DNA of 64,000 nt. Origin: Solirubrobacter sp963837485. GTDB taxonomy: Bacteria; Actinomycetota; Thermoleophilia; Solirubrobacterales; Solirubrobacteraceae. The DNA lies in NCBI GenBank assembly GCA_963837485.1, contig CAWINP010000008.1, positions 124,001 to 188,000 on the forward strand, read 5' to 3'. Below the pieces are notes generated by a model. That model ran no database searches. It saw nothing but the letters and a program-made list of their open reading frames with translations, and was not told the DNA's origin. Shown in pieces: positions 34,707-43,784 of the stretch (position 1 is the stretch's first letter; the number at the start of each line of letters is the position of its first letter). The position numbers and the translations under genes were made by a program.

Positions 34707-35918
34707 TCAAAGAGCAGGCCAGGTCTGATAGCCGAAGGCTTGCCAGATGAGGTCCATGGCACTTCGAACCGTGGGCATTGGGTCGGTTAGCAGCGCGTCG
34801 ACTGTGGTCTCTCGGTAGGCGTTGATCATCTCCATGCCGGTCGGCGTGCGCTTGGGCCAATCGACGACGCGCTGGTTGACGTCTAGGACCGCAGACTCGG
34901 CGTTGTCGATTCGCACGAAAACGGCAACTCGGCCACCGTAGCCCAAGCCTTCGTAGATCGACGCAAAATACGTCAGGACGTTGTAGACGTCCTCGGCGAA
35001 GGAGGTCGACGGAATCGCATTCGGTTCCGGGACTGGATACCTGTAAGCCCACTCCAACACGCCGGCACGGTATAGGCGCAGCCGGTAGTCCACCTGCTTC
35101 GCGTCCGAGTCGCCGCTCAGGACCTCGGTCGTCAAGCCGAGTGCATCGAGCCGGTGTGACGCGAATCCGAGGATCCGTCTGTCCGGTGCGATGTAGCGAC
35201 CTGCTGGTTCTTCGGGGAACCCTTGAGCGAGCTGCATCGGGGACGCAAGCTCTGGCGGAGCATCGAATGGAGCAACAACGACGCTCACAACCGGCGGCCA
35301 GGAATCGGGCGGTGTCAGCCCATCTGCGATCAGACGGACCCTGTCCATGTTGCGGTTCCGACCGATCCGCGGGAGGAGCGGCAAAGTGGCGAGCAACTCC
35401 GACAGCTTGTCGGCCCGGACCCGCGCCGCCTCGTAAGCCGCGCGCACTTCATCTTCGGACATCGGGACAGTGCGGGTACCGCGCCGAACGAAATAGCGAT
35501 GCTGCTTGTACCCCTGGACCATATGTGGCCCGCCTGCCCTGGGCGCGACGCGGATCAGAAGAACCAGCCCGTCGTCGTCGACGTCGAGTCCACGGATTTC
35601 GTAGTCGAGTCTCGGCTGGACGGCGCTATCAAGGATGTCCTCGATCCGCGTCTGCTGACCGGCCCGAGGGACGGGTGCAATCGCTTCCGGTCGGGGTTCG
35701 TCTGATTGGTCTTCGGAAACGCCAACGATTATCAGCCCCCCTTGAGCGTTCGCCAATCCGCTCACGTCTTTGGCGACCTCGGCGCGGTCCTTTTCGCGGT
35801 CCAGTCCGAGGACCTCCTTGTACTCAAGGCGCTGACCTTCGGGAACTCGCTCGTCGATGATCGCTTTGACGTCGTCGAGCGACCAGCCTGCAAGAGGTTT
35901 GGTGAGACGCCGTGTCAC
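34707..35918 (-). CDS. AlbA_2 (Schlafen-like) domain protein
   Basis: A 403-aa protein with an AlbA_2/divergent-AAA-type N-terminus (about 12-130): GQRLEYKEVLGL, then ANAQGGLIIVGV and IEDILDSAVQPRLDYEI. The middle and C-terminal half (180-400) is unassigned. Schlafen-like AlbA_2 proteins occur in prokaryotic defence islands and as regulators. The GTG at 35918 is only 34 bp from the 5' target duplication of an IS256 copy, so its own promoter may have been displaced. No partner gene is adjacent. Confidence 0.7.
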   Translation of the reverse strand: MTRRLTKPLAGWSLDDVKAIIDERVPEGQRLEYKEVLGLDREKDRAEVAKDVSGLANAQGGLIIVGVSEDQSDEPRPEAIAPVPRAGQQTRIEDILDSAVQPRLDYEIRGLDVDDDGLVLLIRVAPRAGGPHMVQGYKQHRYFVRRGTRTVPMSEDEVRAAYEAARVRADKLSELLATLPLLPRIGRNRNMDRVRLIADGLTPPDSWPPVVSVVVAPFDAPPELASPMQLAQGFPEEPAGRYIAPDRRILGFASHRLDALGLTTEVLSGDSDAKQVDYRLRLYRAGVLEWAYRYPVPEPNAIPSTSFAEDVYNVLTYFASIYEGLGYGGRVAVFVRIDNAESAVLDVNQRVVDWPKRTPTGMEMINAYRETTVDALLTDPMPTVRSAMDLIWQAFGYQTWPAL

Positions 35919-35959
35919 GCCAGCAACGCTACGCAGCTAAGCGGCGGACCGAGTTCGCG

Positions 35960-37465
35960 GAGGATGTCCGGATCGTCGTGGGATTTCGCGGCGGTCCAGT
36001 TTGTGCGATCTGTGACTAATTATACCGTTGCGGTGATCGGCGTCTTCGTTGTCGGGGTCGCGGGTGTGAGCTGAGCGGTGCGCGTGACGGTCATCGCGTG
36101 GCGTTCGACGGCGATCACGAGCGTGGCGAGGTCGCGGTAGCCGATGATGCGTCGGAACTGTTGCTCGGCGACGAGCATGCCGGCGGCGGTCCAGCGCTTT
36201 CGCATGTCGCCGCCTTGCCAGCGTTTGACGTTGCGCTGGGTGTGGCGGACGATCTCGATCATCGACTCGCACGGGTTCGTCGAGGACAGCGTCTTGGCGA
36301 GCTGGCCGGTGATCCCGAGCCGCATCAGCGTCAGCGTCTCGTGCATCCCCTCGCGCAACGAGGCGGCGGCGTCCGGCCACGTGCGATCCAGCTCGCCGGC
36401 CAACAGCTGCAGGCGCTGCTCGGCCAGGTCGGCGTCGGCCAGCGACCAGGCTGCGCGCAGCCGGCCCTGGACCGCGTCGCGGTCACGCTCGGGCAGCAAG
36501 TCGATCACATTCCTTTCCTTGTGCCGCTGGCAGCGATGGACCAGCGCGTGCTCGCCGAAGACGTCGCGGATCGCCCGCCGCAGCGCCTTGCCGCCGTCGA
36601 TCACGAACAGGATCGCCTGCCCAGGGTCCAGGCCGCGGTCGACGAGATCGGCCAGCAGCGTCCTGGCCAGGGTGGCGTTCTCGGTCGAGCCCTCCCAAAG
36701 CCCGAGCGGGAGCTTGACGCCTTCGGTCGTGATGCCCAGCGCGACGACGTGCGTGGCCTCGGCGACCTCCATCCCGTCGAGCATCACCACCGCCAAGCGG
36801 ACATCGTCCAAGCGCCTGGACATGAGCTCCTCCAGCGCGGTCCGGGTGCGCTCGACGAACATCTCCGAGACCGACGACTTGCCCGTCGCCGAGGCCTCGG
36901 TCTCGACACCGAGCCCGACGGGCTCACCGACGCGAGCGAACTTACGCGTCGAGACGCCCGCGAGCATCCGGTCCATCACCGCCCGCGTCAGCGGATCACG
37001 GTCGGCAAAGAACGCATACGTCCCGACCGCCAGCTCGTGCTCGTCGTCGGCCGTGCGCATCCGCGGCCGGCGCACCCGCACGCGCCGCCCGCCCAGCGTC
37101 ATCGACCCGTCCTCGTGGCCGTGACGCTTCGCGCCGCGACCGGGGTTGTGCTTGCCCTTCGGGCCCACGACCTCGGCGACCTCAAGTTCCATCAGCTCGT
37201 GCACCACGCTCAGCCCGACGCCCACGCTCAGCGCCAGCAGACCCTCCCTCGCTGCCCCGACGAGCTCACCGAGCGCCTCCTGGATCTCCGCTGGCAGCGG
37301 CATCTCGGCCGCCTGCACAGTCGTGACGACCTTCGGCGCAGGTACCTTCTTCACGGCGGTTCCTCCTGTCCCGGATGGACTTCAAGCACCCAGAACGCTG
37401 CCAACGGCAGCGGACGGGGCCGGAAGGACCGCCGCTCAAAGTTCTACGAGATCTCGGACAACCTC
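35960..37465 (-). mobile_element. IS256-family insertion sequence, copy 2
   Basis: About 1.5 kb. Ends: GAGGATGTCCG on the left, complement of GAGGTTGTCCG on the right, the same first bases as copy 1. The 8-bp direct repeat AGTTCGCG lies at 35952-35959 and 37466-37473, exact. It carries one transposase gene on the minus strand and landed just upstream of the AlbA_2 gene. Confidence 0.95.
36020..37354 (-). CDS. IS256-family transposase, copy 2
   Basis: A 444-aa complete transposase with Asp in VVMLDGMEVAEA, Asp in LFVIDGGKALRRA and Glu in SSTNPCESMIEIVRHT. It shares most motifs with the copy at 27335, but the two are too diverged to come from one recent burst. It starts at the ATG at 37354 behind a GGAGGAACC ribosome site. 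The C-terminal Thr/Pro-rich tail is specific to this copy. Confidence 0.95.
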   Translation of the reverse strand: MKKVPAPKVVTTVQAAEMPLPAEIQEALGELVGAAREGLLALSVGVGLSVVHELMELEVAEVVGPKGKHNPGRGAKRHGHEDGSMTLGGRRVRVRRPRMRTADDEHELAVGTYAFFADRDPLTRAVMDRMLAGVSTRKFARVGEPVGLGVETEASATGKSSVSEMFVERTRTALEELMSRRLDDVRLAVVMLDGMEVAEATHVVALGITTEGVKLPLGLWEGSTENATLARTLLADLVDRGLDPGQAILFVIDGGKALRRAIRDVFGEHALVHRCQRHKERNVIDLLPERDRDAVQGRLRAAWSLADADLAEQRLQLLAGELDRTWPDAAASLREGMHETLTLMRLGITGQLAKTLSSTNPCESMIEIVRHTQRNVKRWQGGDMRKRWTAAGMLVAEQQFRRIIGYRDLATLVIAVERHAMTVTRTAQLTPATPTTKTPITATV

Positions 37466-37561
37466 AGTTCGCGGTTCGACGAGACGTCTCTGCCGACTGT
37501 GGTGATCGCTGTCTCTACGGCGGCGTCGAGCGAGCTCCCGCCACACCGCAACGGCGCATGA

Positions 37562-37866
37562 CTACGCTCGATGAACCACTACACGGACTGATGCGCTTAT
37601 GTGGAATATGGGCACATTCAGGAGCCGGGGTGTCTGCCACGGATGCGGCGGGGCTGCCGTGACCGCGCCGTCCACGGGCACCCGGAGACCCGCGATGAGC
37701 CTGTTGTGCCACACGACAACCTTGGCGTCTCGGTTCGGCCGCGAGGCCTTGAGTTCGCCCTTGGCGATCGCCCGACGAAGCGTGATTCCGAGAAGGGCAC
37801 GAGGGTGAGTGCCTCGGCGAGGACGATGAGGCGGTCCTCGCCGGTGTCGCCGTCGCGCTGCCTCAT
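37562..37866 (-). pseudogene. Excisionase-like DNA-binding protein, frameshifted
   Basis: The first 22 codons (EDRLIVLAEALTLVPFSES) and the rest (ITLRRAIAKGELKASRPNRD, then AKVVVWHNRLIAGLRVPVDG) lie in neighbouring frames that meet near 37780. Joined, they form a winged-helix excisionase-type domain of about 100 aa. The ATG overlaps the stop of the 55-aa gene (ATGA). One inserted base would restore it. It is the module-2 counterpart of the HTH gene at 21364. Confidence 0.6.
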
Positions 37867-38030
37867 CCCCTGCCCCCGATCGCGGCGTCGTCGACCTCGA
37901 TGAGCAGATCGAGCAGGAGAATGCGGGTCTCGGTGAGTGTGGCGCTCCATGCCGCGCGAAGCAGGGCGTTGGCGAGGTCGCGCCGCTCGGCCGGCGTCAG
38001 CAGGTCCAGGTCGATCCCCAGCATCCCCAT
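37863..38030 (-). CDS. 55-aa conserved small protein, copy 2
   Basis: Paralogue of the protein at 21949. It has the same length and nearly the same two helices (LTPAERRDLANALLRAAWSA and ETRILLLDLLIEVDDAA). The ATG at 38030 is used; an internal ATG two codons later is possible. It is translationally coupled to the frameshifted excisionase-like gene and lies 102 bp below a sigma-factor gene. Confidence 0.7.
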   Translation of the reverse strand: MGMLGIDLDLLTPAERRDLANALLRAAWSATLTETRILLLDLLIEVDDAAIGGRG

Positions 38031-38071
38031 CGGGCGCGCTCCGCAGTTGGCGTCCAGCTGGCCATCTCAAT

Positions 38072-38104
38072 CCACAAGAGGAACACGAGCCGGAGTTGGC
38101 CCCT
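38072..38104 (-). promoter_or_regulatory. Shared upstream motif, copy 2
   Basis: Core CCACAAGAGGAAC and GAGTTGGCCCCT, alignable with the copies at 22154-22185 and 57696-57730. It fills the gap between the sigma-factor stop and the 55-aa gene, about 42-74 bp before its start. Confidence 0.5.
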
Positions 38105-38132
38105 CCTGTCGTCCGAAATCGGGTCGGCCAGC

Positions 38133-38651
38133 TCACGATCGCGAACGGCGAACGCGCGCCCGCGCCTTGCGGAGGGACTTGTCGACGTTGGTCCTCGTGC
38201 GTCCCGATGTGCGTGCGCGGATCTCCTCGTGGGTGTAGCCGGCGAGCTTGAGAGTGAGGTCGATCCGCTGGCGCTCGGGAAGCGATGCGAGAACCCGAAG
38301 CGCCTCGAGCGCTTCGACGGCGTCGTCGAGCGGTCTGGAATCGACTGCGACCGCGCGCCGGTCGGCGTGTCGCGGCCGGAGAAGCTGGAATCTCGCCTCG
38401 CGGCGGTCGATCGCCGATAGGCGATATGCCTCGTGGATTGCCACGACGCGCAGCCAGGCGAACACCGCAAGTCGGTCGGGTTGGACGCGCAGCAGGGTGG
38501 TCCACGCCGTCTGACAGGCGTCCTCGATCAGTTCCTGCGGCGCTCTCACCGCGTGGGCCACGGCCCGGTGCAGGGCGCGGTGGTATTGGCGATAGAGCTC
38601 GGCTTCGTCACCACGTGGACCTGCCGGCGTGGGTTGGGTCGGGGTCTGCAT
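38133..38651 (-). CDS. Sigma-70-like (ECF-type) factor in accessory DNA
   Basis: A 172-aa sigma-like protein. Region 2-like helix: ELYRQYHRALHRAVAHAVRA and DACQTAWTTLLRVQPDR (about 20-60). Region 4-like: LPERQRIDLTLKLAGYTHEE followed by a degenerate recognition helix (RTNVDKSLRKARARV). The ATG at 38651 gives a compact protein. It is upstream of the 55-aa/excisionase module and might direct it. No anti-sigma gene is adjacent. Confidence 0.75.
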   Translation of the reverse strand: MQTPTQPTPAGPRGDEAELYRQYHRALHRAVAHAVRAPQELIEDACQTAWTTLLRVQPDRLAVFAWLRVVAIHEAYRLSAIDRREARFQLLRPRHADRRAVAVDSRPLDDAVEALEALRVLASLPERQRIDLTLKLAGYTHEEIRARTSGRTRTNVDKSLRKARARVRRSRS

Positions 38652-38769
38652 GCGCCCCGGCCCGGGTGAGGCCGGCCGGCGGACTCGCCGTCGGACTGTG
38701 CGTTCTGCGGGTCTACCGGCCGGCCTCGCCCGATCATTCGGGGCGAGCAGCCCCGACCGAACCGACGGA

Positions 38770-39300
38770 CTACGCCGCGACGGCTTCCGAAACCGTCGAG
38801 TCGCTGTTGGGGTCACTCTGGGAAGCCAGTGCGTCCTCGATGCGGCGCGCGATCGTGTCGATCGTCTGCGCGTACTCACGGATCGCTTCGAGGGCCCCGT
38901 CTTCGCCCCAGCCGGCGATGTAGGGGATCGACTCGCCGGCGACGTCGAGGCCGACTGAGCCGAGCACGCAGTACGTCACGCAGTCGACGAGGACCTCGCA
39001 GCGCTCGCGGCCGTACTCGGCGTAGCCGAGGCCGTGGGCGTGGGCGATCTCGTGTACGAGGGTGCGGAGCTGGCGGTTCCCGGGGCCAGCGGCGACGACG
39101 ATGTGCTTGCGCTTCGGGTCGCACCAGCCGCCCGGGCCGTCCGCTGGCAGTTCGCGGATCTCGACGCTGTAGCCGAGTGCGGCGGCGTGGGCGATCAGCG
39201 GGGCGATCAGGTGGTGGTGGCTGTCGCCGGTGATCGGCTGCGACGGCGGCGCGAGCGGGACGGGCTCCGTGCCGGGCAGTGGGTCGGTCATGCCGACGTC
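38770..39300 (-). pseudogene. ardC, C-terminal fragment
   Basis: Metallopeptidase half of an ArdC-type anti-restriction protein: EIAHAHGLGYAEYGRERCEV contains the HExxH-like zinc site HEIAH plus downstream Glu. It opens in frame with DVGMTDPLPGTEPVPLAPPS, the segment that normally follows VFD in ArdC. The missing N-terminal half lies at 48341-48712, on the other side of a roughly 9-kb transposon. The ATG at 39291 could let the fragment be translated alone, but it would lack the ssDNA-binding domain. Confidence 0.75.
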
Positions 39301-39346
39301 TTGTCTCGTGATTCGTCCGGAACACCACATACGTTCCGCGCTGCTG

Positions 39347-40519
39347 ATGGCAGGTGGGTTGTCAAGTGCTGCGGTAGGACGCCTGGAAGCGCTCGATGAC
39401 GGCGACGAGGCAGTCGCCTTTCTGCAGGCGCTGGCGAGCCGCGGTTGCAGCTCGTACACGTTGCGGACCTACGCGCTGGGGCTCGCCCACTTCCTCGAGT
39501 GGCTGTCCGCCCGGGCCACTCGGCTCGATGAGATCGGGCGTGGCGACGTGGTCGCCTACGTCGCTGAGTTCGCGCGCAACGAGGTCGACGGCGTGGCCGC
39601 GAGCCGCGCGGCGGCGACGGTCAACCATCGCGTCAGCGTGCTCGCGTCGTTGTGTGCGTGGCTGATCGAGCGCGATCAGATCGCGGGCCACGGGGCGTGG
39701 CGGGACCGGATGAGCCCGGTGCCGCCGGGATCGGCGGGCATGGGCGGCGGGCACGGGATGCCTGGTCGCGACGCGCCGCGGCGCGGGCGACGCGGCGAGC
39801 TGCGTCGCCGGGTTCCGCACCGGCTGCCGGCGCGGGCCGAACCGGCGGCGGTCGCGGCGCTGATGGGCGCCGCGCAGTCGGCGCGCGACCGGGCGTTGTT
39901 GACGCTGCTGTGGCGCTGCGGGCAGCGGATCGGCGACTGGTCAGACGAGCATGGCCGCCACGGCGTGCTCGGCATGCGCCTGGGCGACCTGGACCGAGCC
40001 TCGAGCGCGATCGTTGTGTCGCTGAAGGGCGCCCGTGACGAGCATCGGGTGCCGGTCACCGCGGACTTCTGGCCGCTGTTCGCGGCCTACGTCCGCGACG
40101 AGCGCGGCCTCGGCGCGCCCGAGGATCCGGCGTGGGTCGCGCTGCGCCGCGGGCACGGCCGCCCGTTGGGCTACGCGACGTTCGAGACGCAGCTGCGCGA
40201 GCTCGGGCGGCGCGCGGGGGTCCGTGTGACGGCGCACATGTTCCGCCATGCGCTGGCTCAGGCGCTGGTCGACACCGCCGGATTGAAGACCGCGCAGGAG
40301 ATCCTCGGCCACGCGAACGTGTCCACGACGGCGCGCAGCTACGCGCGCGTCGACGAGAGCGCGATGGTCAGCGCCCTGGCCGCCGCCGGCGAGATCCTCG
40401 ACCGCCCCCAGACGCCAACGGGCGACGGCCCCGCCGCGACGAGCGGCGGTTTCGTGTTCGCCTATGACCCGGCGACCCTGTTGGAGCTCGAGCAGGCGGC
40501 GGGCGGGCCGTCGCGATGA
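39347..40519 (+). CDS. Tyrosine recombinase A of the transposon (TnpA-like)
   Basis: A 390-aa recombinase. The N-terminal SAM-like domain contains SYTLRTYALGLAHFLEWLSA. Catalytic residues: Arg in RCGQRIGDW, Lys in SLKGARDEHRVPV, HxxR in HMFRHALAQAL, His in ILGHANV and Tyr in SYARVDE. The ATG at 39347, inside the element, is chosen because the upstream extension belongs to the ardC side. It overlaps the next recombinase gene by 4 bp, so both are made together. Its role would be cutting and joining transposon ends with the partner. Confidence 0.85.
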   Translation: MAGGLSSAAVGRLEALDDGDEAVAFLQALASRGCSSYTLRTYALGLAHFLEWLSARATRLDEIGRGDVVAYVAEFARNEVDGVAASRAAATVNHRVSVLASLCAWLIERDQIAGHGAWRDRMSPVPPGSAGMGGGHGMPGRDAPRRGRRGELRRRVPHRLPARAEPAAVAALMGAAQSARDRALLTLLWRCGQRIGDWSDEHGRHGVLGMRLGDLDRASSAIVVSLKGARDEHRVPVTADFWPLFAAYVRDERGLGAPEDPAWVALRRGHGRPLGYATFETQLRELGRRAGVRVTAHMFRHALAQALVDTAGLKTAQEILGHANVSTTARSYARVDESAMVSALAAAGEILDRPQTPTGDGPAATSGGFVFAYDPATLLELEQAAGGPSR

Positions 40520-42699
40520 GCGCGCCGCTCGCCGACGCGCCGTTTGACCGCCGCGCGCTCGAGCGCGAGCTTGAGGCGCTGCGGGCACGGCTGAGCCTGC
40601 GCGGCGAGAAGGCGCGCTGGATGGAGCGGGCCATCGGGTCGGTCGTCGAACTGCTGGACGCCACGCCCGGCGCGACACTCCAGCAGCGCTGGAGCGCGAT
40701 CGAGCAGGACCGGTGGGCGCGCTGGGAGGCCGGCGAGCAGCGGCTGGCGCCGGACCGGCAGTGGACCTGGGGGCCGGCTGCGCTGGTCCTCAGTCGTGCC
40801 GTCTGCCCCGGCTGGGAGCTGCTGTCGCGCGCGCGGCTGTCGCAGTGGCTGGCCTGGCTGCCCGTCGACGACCCGCTCGCGCGCGAGCTCGCATGGCTGC
40901 GCGACCGCGCCGGACGGATCGAGTGGGAGAGCGAAGAGGGCCGCCGCCGCGGCCACTTGCTGGGGCTGCGGATCGTGCTCCATCGCGGCTACACGAGCGC
41001 ACGCGAGATCACCGACGCCGATCTGCGCGCGGTGCCCGACCGCCTGTATCGCGGGATGGACGCGCTCGACGCCGCGTTGTGTGAGGCCGGGGTGCTGCGG
41101 CGAAGCCCGCAGCGCGGCTCGCAGCGGCGGCTGCGCACCGGACGGCTCACGCCCGCGGAGCTGATCGCCGGCTCGCAGATCCCCGAGCGCTTCCGCGAGG
41201 TCCACCAGCGCTACCTGGAGGCCTATCAGCAGCGCATCAGTGACGTCTACGCGACCACCCGACACAAGCACAACTCGCTCGAGAAGCTGTGGGCGTTCCT
41301 GGACGCCGAGCACCCGGAGGTCGCCAGCTCGGCGCAGGTGCGCCGAGCGCACATGCTCGCCTTCATCCCGCACGCGATCGAGCGCGCCCGCGCGGTGCAG
41401 CGCCAGCAGCCGCGCCTGGTCGCCGACGAGGACCGGCTGACCGCCCACCAGTGGCTGATCAACGTCCGCTGCTTCTTCGCCGACGTTTGCAGCTGGGCCG
41501 GCGAGGACGGCTCACCGTTCGCGCAGTGGGCGCCCCCGGCCGTGCCGCTGGAGCGCCACGACCTCGTCGGCGTCGGCTTTGAGAAGGCGCGCCGCCGGCA
41601 GACCAAGCGCCAAGCCGCCGCGATCCTCGACCTCGAGCGCGAGGTGCCCAAGCTGCGCGCCCTGGCCACCCGCCGCTGGCACGACGCGACCGCCGCACTC
41701 GACACCGCACCCGATGACCCGGCGACGCAGCAGACCGAGATGGACCGCTTCTGGGACTGGGCGCTGCTGGAGCTGCTGCTGCAGTCGGGGCTACGGATCG
41801 AGGAGGCCTGCGAGCTGACCACGCTGGACATCCTCAAGCGCCGCCACCGCGACGGACGCACCTATTACCTGCTGCACGTCAAGCCGTCGAAGTTCGACCG
41901 CGCCCGCGTGATCCCGATCGGCGACGGCCTCGGCCGCGTCATCGGGCAGATCATCCGCCACGTCAAGGCCTTCTACGGCGCTCGCGAGGTGCCCGCCTGC
42001 GACGGCTGGGACAGCCGCGAGAAGACCGCCGGCCCGCACGCTCCCTACCTGCTCCAAGGAGCCGGGCATCCCAGCCAGATCGCCTACGGCAAGATCCGCA
42101 GCCGGCTGACGCGATTGTCGCGCGAGGCCGGAGCGCGACGCCTGGACGGCAGCGAGCTGCTGCTGCGCCCACACGACTGCCGGCGGGTGTTCGCCTCCGA
42201 GCACCTCAACAACAACACGCCGATCCACGTCATCCAGGCGCTGCTCGGGCACGCCACGCCCGACACGGTGATGGTCTACGCCAAGCTCTACCCCGCGACG
42301 CTGATCGACGAATACCGCAAAGCGGTCCGCGCGACCTACCTCGACTTCCACGGTCCTGACAGCGGCCGCGTGCCGAGCGCCGGCGAGTGGCAGCGCTTCA
42401 GCGAAACGCTCGAGCTGCGCGACATGGGCACCCATCTCTGCGCATTGCCCGCCGGCGAGCACTGCTCTCGCGGCCTGGTCTGCCTTGGCTGCAACTCGGC
42501 GCAACCCAAGAAGAGCGCCGCTCCGATCTTTCGCAAGATGCTGACCAGCCACGAGCACGCACTCGACCACGCGCGCACCGCCGGCGAGCCGGCCGGCCAG
42601 ATCGCCGCACGCGAGCTCGAGGTCCAACGCATCACCGGCGCGCTGACGCGCGCGGACGCCCTGGCCGACGACGTGGCGGCGGCCATCGAAGCCGCCTGA
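40516..42699 (+). CDS. Tyrosine recombinase B of the transposon (large, TnpB-like)
   Basis: A 727-aa protein with an unusual N-terminal extension (about 1-400) before a tyrosine-recombinase domain (Arg in QSGLRIEEACELT, Lys in LHVKPSKFDR, HDCRR in LRPHDCRRVFAS, His in LLGHATPD, Tyr in MVYAKLYP). The C-terminus has a Cys pattern (LCALPAGEHCSRGLVCLGC, about 642-660) and a helical tail. Paired overlapping recombinases of this kind recall Tn554 TnpA/TnpB. A 3'-end fragment of a close relative lies at 45167. Confidence 0.85.
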   Translation: MSAPLADAPFDRRALERELEALRARLSLRGEKARWMERAIGSVVELLDATPGATLQQRWSAIEQDRWARWEAGEQRLAPDRQWTWGPAALVLSRAVCPGWELLSRARLSQWLAWLPVDDPLARELAWLRDRAGRIEWESEEGRRRGHLLGLRIVLHRGYTSAREITDADLRAVPDRLYRGMDALDAALCEAGVLRRSPQRGSQRRLRTGRLTPAELIAGSQIPERFREVHQRYLEAYQQRISDVYATTRHKHNSLEKLWAFLDAEHPEVASSAQVRRAHMLAFIPHAIERARAVQRQQPRLVADEDRLTAHQWLINVRCFFADVCSWAGEDGSPFAQWAPPAVPLERHDLVGVGFEKARRRQTKRQAAAILDLEREVPKLRALATRRWHDATAALDTAPDDPATQQTEMDRFWDWALLELLLQSGLRIEEACELTTLDILKRRHRDGRTYYLLHVKPSKFDRARVIPIGDGLGRVIGQIIRHVKAFYGAREVPACDGWDSREKTAGPHAPYLLQGAGHPSQIAYGKIRSRLTRLSREAGARRLDGSELLLRPHDCRRVFASEHLNNNTPIHVIQALLGHATPDTVMVYAKLYPATLIDEYRKAVRATYLDFHGPDSGRVPSAGEWQRFSETLELRDMGTHLCALPAGEHCSRGLVCLGCNSAQPKKSAAPIFRKMLTSHEHALDHARTAGEPAGQIAARELEVQRITGALTRADALADDVAAAIEAA

Positions 42700-42738
42700 C
42701 GCTCCGGGGTCACGCTGCAACCGGCGACCACGACAACG

Positions 42739-43575
42739 TCACAGCCCTGTCGCGGGCGAATCTGACGGACTCGGCGCGGGACCCCGATGCGATTCGTCGC
42801 CGGCGATCAGGTGCGCGTACACGGGCGGCAGCTCGTGCGCTTCGAGCGTGCTCGTCTCCACAAACGCCACGGCTGCGTGCTCGGCGCTCGGTCTGAGCCG
42901 GTCGGCGAGCGAATCGCCGAGCGGGATGCACTCGTACGCCACGACATCGATCCAAGTGCCGGGAAGGACCTCCAGCGCGCGAGCCCCCAGGACGTTGTCC
43001 ACGGTGACCTCGATCCCGGTCTCCTCTCGGAGCTCACGCCGCAGGCAGTCGGGGAAGAGCTCACCGACGTCCGGCCTGCCCCCTGGCAGCTCCCACTGGT
43101 CCCGGTGGTTGCGACACAAGAGCACGCGTCTGTCGGGCTGACGACAGACAGCCTTGACGGTGACCGCGCGAGACTCGGGCGCCGCACCAGTCAGTCCGCG
43201 AGCGATCCGAGCGGCCAGGAGGTGATACTGCCCGGGCAGACGCCCGCGAGTGACGTCGCGGGGGCGCTCGACCTCGCGCGGCTCGCCCACCACCTCGCCA
43301 CGATGGAACTGCTCGCGCGTCAGATCGAGCTCTACGTCGCCCGGCAGCCGATTCCAGTAGTGCACGCCCTGCCGCGTCCCGTCCGCTTCATGCACGTCGG
43401 CCATCAGCAGATCGCCGCCGAGCAGGTCCTGGACCACCAGAGCCGTCGACGCGCACTGCCCCGACGCCGGGTTCGACGGCGACCATCCCGGCTGATCGAC
43501 CGGGTCGCTCGTCCACAGACACCACCCAGCGCGGATCGCCTGCTCGATCGACCTCAGCGACGTATGCATCGGCAT
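42739..43575 (-). CDS. YunG-like/NUDIX fusion protein
   Basis: A 279-aa fusion. Residues about 1-110 are YunG-like (IEQAIRAGWCLWTSDPVDQP, then GQCASTALVVQDLLGGDLLM and GVHYWNRLPGDVELDLTREQ). About 140-260 is a NUDIX hydrolase with the box G-x5-E-x7-RE-L-x-EE-x-G (GRPDVGELFPDCLRRELREE followed by TGI). It may hydrolyse a nucleoside diphosphate derivative. It is cargo of the transposon, opposite in strand to the recombinases. A GTG just upstream is an alternative start. Confidence 0.8.
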   Translation of the reverse strand: MPMHTSLRSIEQAIRAGWCLWTSDPVDQPGWSPSNPASGQCASTALVVQDLLGGDLLMADVHEADGTRQGVHYWNRLPGDVELDLTREQFHRGEVVGEPREVERPRDVTRGRLPGQYHLLAARIARGLTGAAPESRAVTVKAVCRQPDRRVLLCRNHRDQWELPGGRPDVGELFPDCLRRELREETGIEVTVDNVLGARALEVLPGTWIDVVAYECIPLGDSLADRLRPSAEHAAVAFVETSTLEAHELPPVYAHLIAGDESHRGPAPSPSDSPATGL

Positions 43576-43784
43576 CACCGTAGCCCGCGATCCAGCGCAG
43601 GGGCACGCCGGGTGCGCGCCGTCCGCACCCCGGCGCACGCCGAAGGCATGCCACCATCGCGAAGGGTGCGGCTTGCCCCGGCGAGCCCGACGCGCTCGGA
43701 CGACGCCAGAGGCGTCACACTCTCGATCCGGTAAGCGATCGTGGATGAGAAGCCGCCTGACGCGCGCGGGAACGGGATAGCTCG

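Noticed and set aside
27216..37473. Composite transposon made of the two IS256 copies
   Set aside because: Each copy has its own target duplication and the transposases are well diverged, so they inserted independently.
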